A stretch of DNA of 64,000 bases from Salinilacustrithrix flava (GCF_041228405.1 NZ_CP133888.1:310001-374000), one strand, 5' to 3'. Counted from the stretch's first letter, positions 49,926 to 58,834 are shown. Notes: a model not told the origin generated them from the letters alone. Numbers and translations: made by a program.

Positions 49926-50717
49926 ATGCGGCACGGGTTCTGGATCCGCAACGGGATGGCGCACGAACCCGGCGCGAGCCTGGCGCTCGCCGAGGCGGCC
50001 GAGGCCGGCGGCTGGGACGGCGTGTTCGTGAGCGATGCCGTCATGGAGGACCACGACGAGCCCTTCGTGCTCCTGGCCGCCATGGCGGCGCGCACCGAGC
50101 GCATCACGCTGGGGACCTGGGTGATCCCGCTGGTCGCCCGGGACGTGGTCGCGGTCGCCCGGGCGGCCGCCGGCGTCGACCAGCTCTCGGATGGGCGCCT
50201 GGTGCTCGGCATCGGCATGGGCAACGAGGTGGAGCACCGGGGCCTCGGCGTCGTTCGCGACGGCCTCGGGGCACGCCACGACGTAGCCCTCGACCTGCTC
50301 GATCGGCTGCTCCGTGGCGAGGAGGTCACCGTGCACGACGGACAGCACGAGCTCGACGGCGTCTCGCTGCGCACCCGCCCGGCCCGATCTCCACGTCCGC
50401 CGATCATGCTCGCCGCCACCTGGCCCAACCGGGCCGGCACCCGCCGGGCGGCGCGGTGGGACGGCTTCATGCCCCAATGGCCCGGCCTCGGTGAGGGCGC
50501 CGACCCCGACGTGGCCGAAGGGGCTCGCATCGCCGAGCTGAAGGCGCTGCTGGGCTGCTACCGCGACGCCGGCGGAGACGGCTCGGTCGTCGTCCCCCGC
50601 ACCGAGCGCTTCGGGGCGGACTACGACCGGAGGTGCGAAGAGCTGGGCGTGGACTGGCTGCTCACCTGCGACTCCCTGGACGAGGCGGCGCTGCGGGTCG
50701 GGCCTCCTGCGGGCTGA
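49926..50717 (+). CDS. LLM-class oxidoreductase 4
   Basis: This 263-residue luciferase-like oxidoreductase, shorter than the other three in the window, reads WIRNGMAHEPGASLALAEAA, GWDGVFVSDAVMEDHDEPFV, ERITLGTWVIPLVARDVVAV, GRLVLGIGMGNEVEHRGLGV and PPIMLAATWPNRAGTRRAAR. It probably uses F420 or FMN. The GGGGGTGGCGGG stretch before the ATG serves as ribosome site. It follows the TetR gene and may act with the amidohydrolase in one pathway. Confidence 0.85.
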   Translation: MRHGFWIRNGMAHEPGASLALAEAAEAGGWDGVFVSDAVMEDHDEPFVLLAAMAARTERITLGTWVIPLVARDVVAVARAAAGVDQLSDGRLVLGIGMGNEVEHRGLGVVRDGLGARHDVALDLLDRLLRGEEVTVHDGQHELDGVSLRTRPARSPRPPIMLAATWPNRAGTRRAARWDGFMPQWPGLGEGADPDVAEGARIAELKALLGCYRDAGGDGSVVVPRTERFGADYDRRCEELGVDWLLTCDSLDEAALRVGPPAG

Positions 50718-50735
50718 CACCGGACGGCACGAGGG

Positions 50736-50821
50736 TGCCCGGGGCGGGGTTCGAACCCGCACGCCCGTCGCCGGGCCGGGGGGTTTAAGCCCCCTGCGTC
50801 TGCCAGTTCCGCCACCCGGGC
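50736..50821 (-). tRNA. tRNA-Leu (anticodon UAA)
   Basis: This class II tRNA folds with acceptor stem GCCCGGG (50815-50821) against CCCGGGC (50737-50743) and discriminator A at 50736. The anticodon loop is CTTAAAC with UAA (complement of 50785-50787), followed by a long variable arm and a T-arm GCGGGTTCGAACCCCGC. CCA is not encoded (the next bases read CCC). It reads the codon UUA, which is very rare in DNA of this GC content. Confidence 0.95.
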
Positions 50822-50863
50822 GCGGGCGTCACGTTACGCCCGGGCGGATGGCCGACCCGGCAG

Positions 50864-53332
50864 TCAGCCTTCGTCGTCCCGCTGGCCGGGCGGCGCCTCG
50901 GTCGTGGTCGTCTGCTCCGGCGCCGTCGTCGTGGTCGACTCCTGCTCCTCGTCGGGTTCGGTCGTCGTCGTGGTGGACGTCGTGGTCGACGAGGTGGTCG
51001 TGGTGGCGGAGGGGTCCGGGCGCACCTCGACGGTGGCGGTCGGGCCGAGCTGCTGGGGACCGGCGCCGGCGTCGCACCGGGCCGAGACCTGGTAGGTCCC
51101 GGGCACGGCGGTGGCCGGCATCTGCACGCTGGCGCGTCGGGTCGCCTCGTCGGAGTCCACGTCGGGCTGGCTCTCGACCAGCACCGGGGTGGGCGGGGGC
51201 GGCTCCTGTCCCTCGGGGACCTCCTGCTCGACCACCGAGGTCGGTCCCTCGAGCACGACGAACCAGGCGGCCCGGCACATCTGGTAGCCGTTGGCGATCA
51301 CGTCGACGGCGTCGCCGGGCTCCACGCTCGGCGTGGCGGTGAGCTCCATGGGCGGCGACGTGTCGCTGAGCAGCTCGGGGTCCGGTTCGGGGAACTCGGT
51401 CGGCGGCACGTCGGCGAGGGCCTCGACCATGAAGTCGTGCCAGATCATCGCCGGGATGGTGCCGCCCTGCACGACCTGGCCGTCGACGTCGGCGATGGGG
51501 TCGTTGCCCTCGGGGTTCCCGACCCACACGATCGCGGTGTACTCCGGGGTGTAACCCGCAAGCCAGGCGTCTGCGTTGTTCTGGGTCGTGCCGGTCTTGG
51601 CCGCCATCGGGCGGTCGAGGGCGGCGCGGCGGGCGGTGCCGCTGCGAGGGGTCTCGGAGAGCACGGCGCTGACCGTGTCGGCGATGCGGGGCTCGACCGC
51701 TTCCTCCTCCTCCGGATCCGCCGGATCCCAGATCGTTCGTCCGTCGCCGTTCTCGACCTCGGTGATGACGAAGGGATCGATGCGCACGCCGGACCGGGCG
51801 AACGTGCTGTAGAGCGAGGCCATCTCCAGCGGGCTGACCTCCTCGGTGCCGAGGGCGATGGAAGGCTCGGCCTCCAGCTCCCGGCGGATGCCGAGGCGCT
51901 GGGCGAGGTCGGCGACCGCTCGTGGCCCCACCTTGGTCAGCGCCTGGGCGTACACGGTGTTCACCGAGTTCACGGTGGCCTCGGCGAGCGTGATGACGCC
52001 GTAGTCCTGGCCGCCGGCGTTGGTCACGGTCCACGGCCCGCCCTCGACCTCGAGGGTGATCTCCGCCGGCGCCGGGTACTGCTCGCCCGCACCGTTGCCC
52101 GCCTCGAAGTTCGCGGCCAGGGTGACGGGCTTGAACGTCGAGCCGGGTTGGCGGCCCGAGCCACCGGCGCCACCGGCGAGGTCGACCTGCAGCGCCTCGA
52201 AGTCGCGTCCGCCGACCCAGGCCCGGACGGCACCGGAGCGGTCCACGGCGACGAGTGCGGCCTGCGGGTCGGACGGATCGTCCAGGTGGGCAGCGACCGA
52301 GGCCTCGGCTGCTCGCTGGTCGGCCAGGTCGAGCGTCGTGTGCACGACCAGGCCCTGGTCGTACAGGGCCTGCTCGCCGAGCTCCTCGATGAGCAGGCCG
52401 CGGACGTGCTCGACGAAGTGCGGGGCCACGCCCTCCTGGAGCGTCGTCGGCGAGGCGGCCCGGACGGTGACCTCGATGGGCGTGGCGATGGCGGCCTCGC
52501 CCTCCTCCGGGGTCAGGGTGCCCATGTCGACCATCGCGCTGAGGACGGCGTCGCGCCGCTGCTGCGCCGCTTCGAGGTCCTCACCCGGGTCGAGCCGGCT
52601 GGGCGAGCGCAGCAGGCCCATGAGCAGCGCGGCCCGCTCGGCGCTCAGGTCGGCGGCGGCGCTGTCGAAGTAGGTGCGGGCTGCGGCCTCCAGGCCGTAG
52701 GCGCCACGGCCGAAGTACACGGTGTTGAGGTAGCGCTCGAGGATCTGGTCCTTGTCCTCGGTGCGCTCGAGCTTCACGGCGAGCACGGCTTCGCGGACCT
52801 TGCGGCTGAAGGTCCGGTCGTCGTTGAGGTAGGCGTTCTTCACCAGCTGCTGGGTGAGGGTGGAACCACCCTGGGTCGAGTCGTCGGTGACGTTGTTCCA
52901 CACGGCGCGAGCGATGCCGAAGGGATCGATGCCGCCGTGCTCGTAGAAGCGCTGGTCCTCGGCGGCGATCAGCGCGTCGACGGCGACCGGGGCCATCTCC
53001 TCCAGGGGCACCTCGAGCCGCAGGCCCTCCTGGGCGAGCAGGGCCAGCTCGTTGCCGTTGCGGTCGAGCAGGACCGCCGCCGCCGACGTGGATCGGGCCG
53101 GGGGCAGATCGGTCGTCGTCCACAGCCAGGCGCCGGCGACGAGCACGAGCACGAACAGGGCCGCGAGGCCGTAGACGGGCCAGCGCAGCCACCGCCACGC
53201 CGGGCGGGCCCGCTCGCGGAGCGCGGCGAGGCCGCTGGCCGGTTCGGCGGCCGGCTCGTGGCCTGGTCCGCCGTGATCAGGCCCGTCGGGGCGGGTGGGG
53301 TCGGGCTCAGGAGCCCCGTTCTCGTCGGTCAT
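50864..53332 (-). CDS. Class A penicillin-binding protein, bifunctional (paralogue 1)
   Basis: This 822-residue protein has an N-terminal membrane anchor (75-95). Next is a GT51 glycosyltransferase domain (IAAEDQRFYEHGGIDPFGIA with the catalytic Glu; STLTQQLVKNAYL) and a transpeptidase domain. The active-site Ser is in GSTFKPVTLA (SxxK), with SVN in NSVNTVY and KTG in MAAKTGTTQNNADAW. It polymerises and cross-links peptidoglycan. Past the transpeptidase comes an extra beta-rich domain of about 120 residues with two Cys (GYQMCRAAWFVVLEG, SARCDAGAG), then a Thr-rich tail. Start 53332 is chosen for its AAGGAGA site. A close paralogue is immediately upstream. Confidence 0.92.
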   Translation of the reverse strand: MTDENGAPEPDPTRPDGPDHGGPGHEPAAEPASGLAALRERARPAWRWLRWPVYGLAALFVLVLVAGAWLWTTTDLPPARSTSAAAVLLDRNGNELALLAQEGLRLEVPLEEMAPVAVDALIAAEDQRFYEHGGIDPFGIARAVWNNVTDDSTQGGSTLTQQLVKNAYLNDDRTFSRKVREAVLAVKLERTEDKDQILERYLNTVYFGRGAYGLEAAARTYFDSAAADLSAERAALLMGLLRSPSRLDPGEDLEAAQQRRDAVLSAMVDMGTLTPEEGEAAIATPIEVTVRAASPTTLQEGVAPHFVEHVRGLLIEELGEQALYDQGLVVHTTLDLADQRAAEASVAAHLDDPSDPQAALVAVDRSGAVRAWVGGRDFEALQVDLAGGAGGSGRQPGSTFKPVTLAANFEAGNGAGEQYPAPAEITLEVEGGPWTVTNAGGQDYGVITLAEATVNSVNTVYAQALTKVGPRAVADLAQRLGIRRELEAEPSIALGTEEVSPLEMASLYSTFARSGVRIDPFVITEVENGDGRTIWDPADPEEEEAVEPRIADTVSAVLSETPRSGTARRAALDRPMAAKTGTTQNNADAWLAGYTPEYTAIVWVGNPEGNDPIADVDGQVVQGGTIPAMIWHDFMVEALADVPPTEFPEPDPELLSDTSPPMELTATPSVEPGDAVDVIANGYQMCRAAWFVVLEGPTSVVEQEVPEGQEPPPPTPVLVESQPDVDSDEATRRASVQMPATAVPGTYQVSARCDAGAGPQQLGPTATVEVRPDPSATTTTSSTTTSTTTTTEPDEEQESTTTTAPEQTTTTEAPPGQRDDEG

Positions 53333-53399
53333 GGTGGGGGTCTCCTTCGACCGCCGACCTCTACCCCTGGCACGGCCGTGCCAGAACTCGCAGCGTACG

Positions 53400-55667
53400 T
53401 CAGCCCCCACCGTCCGCGTCGCCGCTGGCGCTGGTCGACGCCTGGGTCGTGGTCGTCGCCGTCGTGGTCGTCGTGGTCGTCGGCGCGGTCGTGGTGGTCG
53501 ACGACGACGTGGTCGAGGTCGGTTCGCTGCCGCCGTCTCCGTCGCCGCCGTCCTCGTCGTCGTCCGCGCCGTCCCCCTCGTCGGGCTCCGTCGTCGTCGT
53601 CGTCGTGGTCGAGGACGTGGTCGAGGACGAGGTCGAGGTCGTCGACGACGTCTCGGCCTCGATCCGCTCCTGGGCCTCCTCGGCCGCCGGCGAGCGGCGG
53701 TTCGGGTTGCGCAGCAGGTCGCCGTCGGGCTCGGCGAACTCCGTGGCGGGCACGCCCTCGAGGGCCTCGACCATGAAGTCGTGCCAGATCATCGCCGGGA
53801 CGGTGCCTCCCTGCACCTGCTCCCCGTCGACCTCGACGGTCTCGTTCGTGTCGGGGTTCCCGACCCACACGATGGTGGTGTAGTCGGGCGTGTAGCCGGC
53901 GAGCCACGCATCCGCGCTGTTCTGGGTCGTGCCGGTCTTGGCCGCCATCGGGCGGTCGAGGGCGGCGCGCCGAGCGGTGCCACGTCGCGGCGACTCCTGC
54001 AGCACGGCGTTGACCGTGTCCGCGACGGACGGGTCGACGACCTCCTCGCCCTCCAGCTCGTGCTCCCACAGGACGTCGCCCTCGCGGGTCTCGACCTTGG
54101 TCATCACGAAGGGCTCGACCCGGGTGCCCGATCGAGCGAGGGTGGAGTACAGGGTGGCCATCTCCAGGACGCTGACCTCCTGGGCCCCCAGCGCGATGGA
54201 CGGGTGCGGCTGGAGCTCGCGGGTGATGCCGAGTCGGTTCGCCATGTCGACCACCGCATCGGCTCCGACCTGCAGGACGGCCTGGGCGTAGACGGTGTTC
54301 ACCGAGCGGACGGTGGCGTCGGCGAGGCTGAGCGTGCCGTAGCCCCCGCCGCCGGCGTTGGACACCTCCCACGGCTCGGAACCGGGGATGTCGAAGGTCA
54401 TCTCCGCCGGGGCCGGGAACCGCTGACCGGCGCCGTTGCCGGCCTCGAGGTTGGCGGCCAGGGTGACGGGCTTGAACGTCGAGCCGGGTTGGCGGCCCCC
54501 GCCGCCGGCATCGGAGACGAGGTCGACCTGCAGCGCGTCGAAGTCCCGGCCACCGACCCAGGCCCGCACGGCGCCGAAGCGGTCGACACCCACGACCGCG
54601 GCCTGGGGATCCTCGGGGTCGTCGAGGTGCGCCGCGACCGCAGCCTCGGCGGCGCGCTGGTCGGCCAGGTCGAGGGTCGTGTGCACGACGAGGCCGCGGT
54701 CGTAGAGCGCCTGCTCACCGAAGCGCTCCACGAGCAGCCCCCGCACGTGCTCCACGAAGTGGGGCGCCACCCCGGCCCGCAGCACGGTGGGGGTCGGGTC
54801 GGCAGCGGTGACCTCGACGGGGGTGGCGGCGGCCCGCTCGGCCTCCTCGGGATCGAGCGCGCCCATGTCGGCCATGGCACGGAGGACCGCGTCGCGCCGC
54901 TGGCGGGCGGCTTCGGGGTGGTCGTCGGGACCGAGCGACTCCGGGGCCCGCAGCATGCCGGTGAGCAGGGCCGCCTGCTCCGGCGTGAGGTCGGCCGCCG
55001 TCGTGTCGAACCACGTGCGCGCCGCGGCCTCGATCCCGTAGGCACCACGACCGAAGTACACGGTGTTCAGGTAGCGCTCGAGGATCGCGTCCTTGTCCTC
55101 GGTGCGGTCGAGCTTGACGGCGAGCACGGCCTCGCGGACCTTGCGGGTCAAGGTGCGGTCGCTGGTGAGGTAGGTGTTCTTGACCAGCTGCTGGGTGAGG
55201 GTGGAACCACCCTGGGTCGAGTCGTCGGTGACGTTGTTCCACAGGGCGCGGGCGATGCCGGCGGGATCGATGCCGCCGTGGTCGTAGAAGCGCCGGTCCT
55301 CGGCGGCGATGAGCGCGTCGACCGCCACCGGCGCGACCTCGTCGAGGTCGACCTCGAGCCGGAGGCCCTCCTGGGCCAGCACGGCGAGCTCCTCGCCGGT
55401 GTGGTCGACCAGCACGGCCGACGCCGCGACCGAGGGGGTGGGCGGCAGCTCGGTGGTGGTCCACAGCCAGGCCCCGACGCCGAGGACGACCACGACGAGT
55501 GCGGCGAAGCCGTAGACCGGCCAGCGCAGCCACGGCCACGCCCCTCGGAGGCCATTCCGGCCATCCCCGGGATCGGGGGGATCGGCGGTCGGGGCATCGG
55601 CGCCGGCCTCGTGGTCGGCGCTCTGCGGGCGCGCCGGCTGGGGCGCGTCGGGTTCGTGGCTGGGCAT
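53400..55667 (-). CDS. Class A penicillin-binding protein, bifunctional (paralogue 2)
   Basis: This 755-residue paralogue has the same GT51 plus transpeptidase layout: IAAEDRRFYDHGGIDPAGIA, GSTFKPVTLA, RSVNTVYAQ and MAAKTGTTQNSADAW. It differs at the C terminus. It lacks the Cys-containing beta domain and ends in a 95-residue Ser/Thr/Asp tail containing SSTTSTSSSTTSSTTTTTTT, encoded by GTC/GTG-type simple repeats on the plus strand. The tail is external and may span the wall. It shares long identical DNA blocks with paralogue 1, which starts 68 bp downstream, so the pair arose by tandem duplication. Confidence 0.92.
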   Translation of the reverse strand: MPSHEPDAPQPARPQSADHEAGADAPTADPPDPGDGRNGLRGAWPWLRWPVYGFAALVVVVLGVGAWLWTTTELPPTPSVAASAVLVDHTGEELAVLAQEGLRLEVDLDEVAPVAVDALIAAEDRRFYDHGGIDPAGIARALWNNVTDDSTQGGSTLTQQLVKNTYLTSDRTLTRKVREAVLAVKLDRTEDKDAILERYLNTVYFGRGAYGIEAAARTWFDTTAADLTPEQAALLTGMLRAPESLGPDDHPEAARQRRDAVLRAMADMGALDPEEAERAAATPVEVTAADPTPTVLRAGVAPHFVEHVRGLLVERFGEQALYDRGLVVHTTLDLADQRAAEAAVAAHLDDPEDPQAAVVGVDRFGAVRAWVGGRDFDALQVDLVSDAGGGGRQPGSTFKPVTLAANLEAGNGAGQRFPAPAEMTFDIPGSEPWEVSNAGGGGYGTLSLADATVRSVNTVYAQAVLQVGADAVVDMANRLGITRELQPHPSIALGAQEVSVLEMATLYSTLARSGTRVEPFVMTKVETREGDVLWEHELEGEEVVDPSVADTVNAVLQESPRRGTARRAALDRPMAAKTGTTQNSADAWLAGYTPDYTTIVWVGNPDTNETVEVDGEQVQGGTVPAMIWHDFMVEALEGVPATEFAEPDGDLLRNPNRRSPAAEEAQERIEAETSSTTSTSSSTTSSTTTTTTTEPDEGDGADDDEDGGDGDGGSEPTSTTSSSTTTTAPTTTTTTTATTTTQASTSASGDADGGG

Positions 55668-55733
55668 GGCGGGGGGTTCTCCTTCGACCGGCGCCCCGTA
55701 CCCGCACCGCGTCGGCGGCAGACCCCGACGGTC

Positions 55734-56057
55734 TCAGCTCTCGGCGACGTACCCGCTCGGGTCCTCGGGCACGAAGCCGTCGAGGTCGTCGTCGCCCCGG
55801 AACAGGTGCCGGTGGCCGTCGCTGAACCGCACGATGGCCGCGCCCCGCATGCAGCTGCCGTCGGGAGCGGTGAGGGCCAGCTCGTGCCGGGCCATGGCGA
55901 GGCGGTGGTACTGGTCGGTCCGCAGCTGGGCCTCCCAGTCGGTCGGGCCCGGCTCGGTGGCCCCCTCGCGGACGACCACGAACACATCGGCGTAGTCGAA
56001 CTCGACGGGGATGCCATCGATGTCGGCGTGGGAGAGCACGATCCGGTACGACTGCAC
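55734..56057 (-). CDS. Hypothetical protein
   Basis: This 107-residue soluble protein is not recognised: QSYRIVLSHADIDGIPVEFD, then ADVFVVVREGATEPGPTDWE, QYHRLAMARHELALTAPDGS, and AIVRFSDGHRHLFRGDDDLD near the C terminus. The alternation of strands suggests a small beta-rich domain. GTG 56057 is preferred because TACCGT lies 7 nt upstream; an ATG at 56084 would add nine residues. It is followed by the PBP genes on the same strand. Confidence 0.6.
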   Translation of the reverse strand: MQSYRIVLSHADIDGIPVEFDYADVFVVVREGATEPGPTDWEAQLRTDQYHRLAMARHELALTAPDGSCMRGAAIVRFSDGHRHLFRGDDDLDGFVPEDPSGYVAES

Positions 56058-56064
56058 GACCCCG

Positions 56065-56070
56065 ACGGTA
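56065..56070 (-). promoter_or_regulatory. -10 hexamer TACCGT for hypothetical gene
   Basis: It lies 7 nt before GTG 56057 and decides that start. Confidence 0.35.
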
Positions 56071-56084
56071 GGGCACCGGGCCAC

Positions 56085-56387
56085 TCATGCCGCCAGGGCG
56101 GCCTCACGCTCGAGCGCCGTCCACAGCGAGGTGCGGCACCGGATGGCCGCCGCACCGTCGAGGCCGTTCACCAGGACGATGCCGTCGACCAGGTCGGCCA
56201 GCACTGCGGTCCACGGACGCTCCGCGACCCGGACGGCGATCGTGCAGCCGCGCCGGTTGCGACGGATGGTGCGCACGGCGTCGCCCCGGCCGGGCGGCGT
56301 GCGGAAGATCGGCACCTCCAGACCCTGGAGGCGGGCGGATTCGCTGAGGGTCCGGACGGCGTGGGCGAAGCGGAGCGACGTGGACAT
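56085..56387 (-). CDS. Small hypothetical protein
   Basis: This 100-residue basic protein starts STSLRFAHAVRTLSESARLQ and contains GLEVPIFRTPPGRGDAVRTI and RRNRRGCTIAVRVAERPWTA, ending with ALEREAALAA. The arrangement resembles small actinobacterial proteins of unknown function with an alpha/beta core. It is divergent from the RecB-like nuclease gene, with a 9-bp-arm inverted repeat in the 88-bp space between them. Confidence 0.6.
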   Translation of the reverse strand: MSTSLRFAHAVRTLSESARLQGLEVPIFRTPPGRGDAVRTIRRNRRGCTIAVRVAERPWTAVLADLVDGIVLVNGLDGAAAIRCRTSLWTALEREAALAA

Positions 56388-56411
56388 GGCCCCAGCATCC
56401 CCGCACCCACC

Positions 56412-56450
56412 GACAGGAACTCCCGGCGGGGCCCGACCCCCGTTCCTGTC
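56412..56450. promoter_or_regulatory. Inverted repeat in divergent promoter region
   Basis: GACAGGAAC (56412-56420) and GTTCCTGTC (56442-56450) are perfectly complementary and separated by 21 bp. They lie between two divergent genes, one encoding a RecB-like nuclease, and could be a dimeric operator or two half-sites. Confidence 0.45.
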
Positions 56451-56475
56451 AGCACCCCTGTGCGACGGTGCCGCC

Positions 56476-57456
56476 ATGCCCGCCCTCGCCACCGCCTGGT
56501 CCCCGGCCCAGCAGCGCATCATCGAGCTGCTCCGTCGCCGCCCGGACGACGCGCCCGTCGGGGCCGACGTCGTCGCCGCCCTCCACGCCGAGCTCGAGGA
56601 GCGCCTCGCGCCGGTCGCCGAGCGGGTCCCCGCCGGGGCGGCGCTGTGGGTGGGCAAATCCGCGCTCCACCAGCTCGACACCTGCGAGGGGCGCTGGCAG
56701 GCCGAGGCCAGCTCCCGCTTCGCGTGGAACGTCCCCGCGGCCCGGGGCACCGTGGCCCACAAGGCCATCGAGCTGCAGGCGAACTGGCGCGGCGAGAGCG
56801 AGCCGTGCCGATTGGTGGACGAGGCCATCACCCGCCTGGCTGAAGGCGAGGGCTCGCTGGCCGCGTTCCTGCGGGCCCTGTCCACGGTGGAGCTGGCCGA
56901 GCTGCGCCAGGAGGCGGTCGGCTTCGTCACCGCCTTCGAGGAGTGCTTCCCCCCGCTCAAGTCCCGGTGGCGGCCCGTGGTCGACGGGCCGGCACGCGTC
57001 GCCCTGGCCGGGGGCCGCATCGTGCTCGGCGGACGACCCGATCTCACCCTCGGCCGGGCCGCCGACGGCGGAAAGGTCATCATCGACCTGAAGACCGGCC
57101 GACCCTCGCGCCACCACATCGACGACCTGCGCTTCTACGCCCTGGTGGATGCCTGCAAGGTCGGGTTGCCGCCGCGCCGGCTGGCCACCCTGTACCTGGA
57201 CACCGGTACGCCGACGGTGGAGCACGTCACCGCCGGCGTCCTCCAGGCCGCAACCGAGCGGGTCGTGCGCTCGGCCGAGGCCATGGTGGAGCTGCGCACG
57301 GCAGCCCGCCCCGCACAGGTTCGCCCCAACCCGATGTGCCGCTGGTGCCCGGCGCTGGCCGGCTGCGAGACGGGCAGCGCCTGGGTCGCCGCCGAGGCCG
57401 ACGGTGAGCACGACGACGGGTTCTGGTGGCCCGAGCCAGAGGTTGCGGCGCCGTGA
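56476..57456 (+). CDS. PD-(D/E)XK nuclease of the RecB/Cas4-like type
   Basis: This 326-residue nuclease has the RecB-family site: GRPDLTLGRAADGGKVIIDL with KTGR gives the Asp...Asp-x-Lys core, preceded by GTVAHKAIELQ. Four cysteines fit a 4Fe-4S cluster as in AddB, Cas4 and RecB-like exonucleases: one in LDTCEGRW (about residue 76) and three in CRWCPALAGC near the C terminus. It is a stand-alone protein with no helicase and no CRISPR locus nearby, so a DNA repair or defence exonuclease role is inferred. Confidence 0.82.
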   Translation: MPALATAWSPAQQRIIELLRRRPDDAPVGADVVAALHAELEERLAPVAERVPAGAALWVGKSALHQLDTCEGRWQAEASSRFAWNVPAARGTVAHKAIELQANWRGESEPCRLVDEAITRLAEGEGSLAAFLRALSTVELAELRQEAVGFVTAFEECFPPLKSRWRPVVDGPARVALAGGRIVLGGRPDLTLGRAADGGKVIIDLKTGRPSRHHIDDLRFYALVDACKVGLPPRRLATLYLDTGTPTVEHVTAGVLQAATERVVRSAEAMVELRTAARPAQVRPNPMCRWCPALAGCETGSAWVAAEADGEHDDGFWWPEPEVAAP

Positions 57457-57459
57457 GGG

Positions 57460-58746
57460 TCAGCCGTCCTCGGCGGCCTCGTCGAAGGCGTGGGGGTCCT
57501 CGTCCATGGAGCGCAGGCGCCCCGTCTGCAGCAGCCGGGCGAGCACCGCCAGCAGGGCGACGCCGGAGAGCGCGGTCACCACCCGCACGCTCACCACATC
57601 GGCGAGCGCGCCCTGCACCAGCGACCCGATCGGGTAGCTGCTGGTGAGGCCCATCACGTAGAGGGCCAGCACCTTGCCCCGGCGGTGCTCGTCCACCTGC
57701 ACCTGGATCGTGGTGTTCAGGGTCGAGGACAGGCCCAGGTACCCGCCGCCGGCGACCACCAGGAACAGCACCGCCATCGGGAACACCGGCGACAGGGCGA
57801 AGACCAGCAGGGAGGTGCCGTAGACACCGAGCGCGCCGCCCACCAGCGCGGAGCGGGCCAGCCCGCTGCCCCGTCCCGCCACCAGCGGCGTGGCCAGCAC
57901 ACCACCGATGCCGAGCGCAGCGCCGAGGAGGCCGTAGCGGAAGCCCGACACGTCGAACACCTGCTCGGCGAACACGGCCAGCAGCGGGAACACCGGGTTC
58001 CCGAAGAAGCCGAGGGCGATGACCACCATGATGCAGGTGGCGATGCCCGGCATGTTGCGCACGTAGGCCGCCGTCTCCCGCAGGTCGCCGAGCACGGAAC
58101 CCGACCGCGGTGCTCGCTCGACCGGAGCCGGATGGATGGTGGCCAGCGCGAACAGCACCGCCACGTAGGACAGCGCGTTCAGCCCGAACGCCCACGACGG
58201 TCCGAGCGTGCCGAGGACGAGGCCGCCGAGGGCCGGTCCCACCGCCCGGGCAGCGTTGAACTGCGCCGAGTTCAGCGTCACGGCGTTGAGCAGCAGGTGG
58301 CGGGGCACCAGCTCGGACACGAACGCCTGCCACGCCCCGATCGAGGTGCCGGCGATGGCGCCGAAGAGGGCCACCATCGCCGTGATGCTCCACGGCTCGG
58401 CGACGCCCGAGCTCCACAGGAGCCACAACCCGACGGCAGCGAGGGCGAGGGCGGACTGGGCGACGAGCAGGACGGTGCGTCGGGGGTAGCGGTCGGCCAG
58501 GGTGCCCCCGAGCGGACCCATGAACAGGGCGGGGAGGAACTGCAGGAACGAGGCGAGGCCGACCCAGGTCGCGCTGTCCGTGAGCTGGAACAGCACGTAG
58601 GGCACGGTGACGTTCTGCATCCACGTGCCGCTGTTGGAGATCGTGGCGCCGATCCAGAACCGACGGAAGTCCGGGATCCGCAGCGCCGCTCCCGCCTCGC
58701 GGAGGCCGGGGCGGGCACGCTCCGCCTGCGGATCGTCGATCGCCAT
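57460..58746 (-). CDS. MFS transporter (EntS-like)
   Basis: This 428-residue major facilitator of the MFS_3/EntS type has 10-12 predicted helices. FRRFWIGATISNSGTWMQNV is the family start, the motif A-like loop is GPLGGTLADRYPRRTVLL, and LVPRHLLLNAVTLNSAQFNA is the helix 4-5 region. Exporters of this group move drugs or siderophores; the substrate is unknown. It converges with the nuclease gene (3 bp between stops) and has TAGCGT 8 nt before its start. Confidence 0.88.
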   Translation of the reverse strand: MAIDDPQAERARPGLREAGAALRIPDFRRFWIGATISNSGTWMQNVTVPYVLFQLTDSATWVGLASFLQFLPALFMGPLGGTLADRYPRRTVLLVAQSALALAAVGLWLLWSSGVAEPWSITAMVALFGAIAGTSIGAWQAFVSELVPRHLLLNAVTLNSAQFNAARAVGPALGGLVLGTLGPSWAFGLNALSYVAVLFALATIHPAPVERAPRSGSVLGDLRETAAYVRNMPGIATCIMVVIALGFFGNPVFPLLAVFAEQVFDVSGFRYGLLGAALGIGGVLATPLVAGRGSGLARSALVGGALGVYGTSLLVFALSPVFPMAVLFLVVAGGGYLGLSSTLNTTIQVQVDEHRRGKVLALYVMGLTSSYPIGSLVQGALADVVSVRVVTALSGVALLAVLARLLQTGRLRSMDEDPHAFDEAAEDG

Positions 58747-58754
58747 CGCCGGGC

Positions 58755-58760
58755 ACGCTA
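58755..58760 (-). promoter_or_regulatory. -10 hexamer TAGCGT for MFS gene
   Basis: It lies 8 nt before the ATG at 58746. Confidence 0.4.
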
Positions 58761-58804
58761 ACGACGCCTCGACGCCGTCCCGCCCCGCCCGACGCCGGAC
58801 GCGT

Positions 58805-58826
58805 GTGACATCGGCACCGCCAGAAC
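58805..58826 (-). repeat. 22-bp intergenic motif, copy 3
   Basis: On the minus strand it begins GTTCTGGCGGTGCCGATGTC. It lies between the divergent MFS and acyltransferase genes, 9 bp upstream of the -10 hexamer of the latter. Confidence 0.5.
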
Positions 58827-58834
58827 GGGGTGGA

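Noticed and set aside
50736..50821. tRNA-Sec candidate because of its long variable arm
   Set aside because: The anticodon is UAA, not UCA, and the acceptor stem is 7 bp, so it is tRNA-Leu.
53449..53660. GTC/GTG simple repeats as a microsatellite or regulatory repeat
   Set aside because: They encode the Ser/Thr-rich tail of the second PBP on the minus strand.
53295..56843. 1182-codon plus-strand open frame opposite the PBP genes
   Set aside because: It is antisense to both penicillin-binding proteins, with low-complexity Arg/Gly/Val translation and no motif.
56476..57456. Cas4 of a CRISPR-Cas locus
   Set aside because: No repeats or other cas genes are present; only the nuclease fold and Cys pattern are similar.
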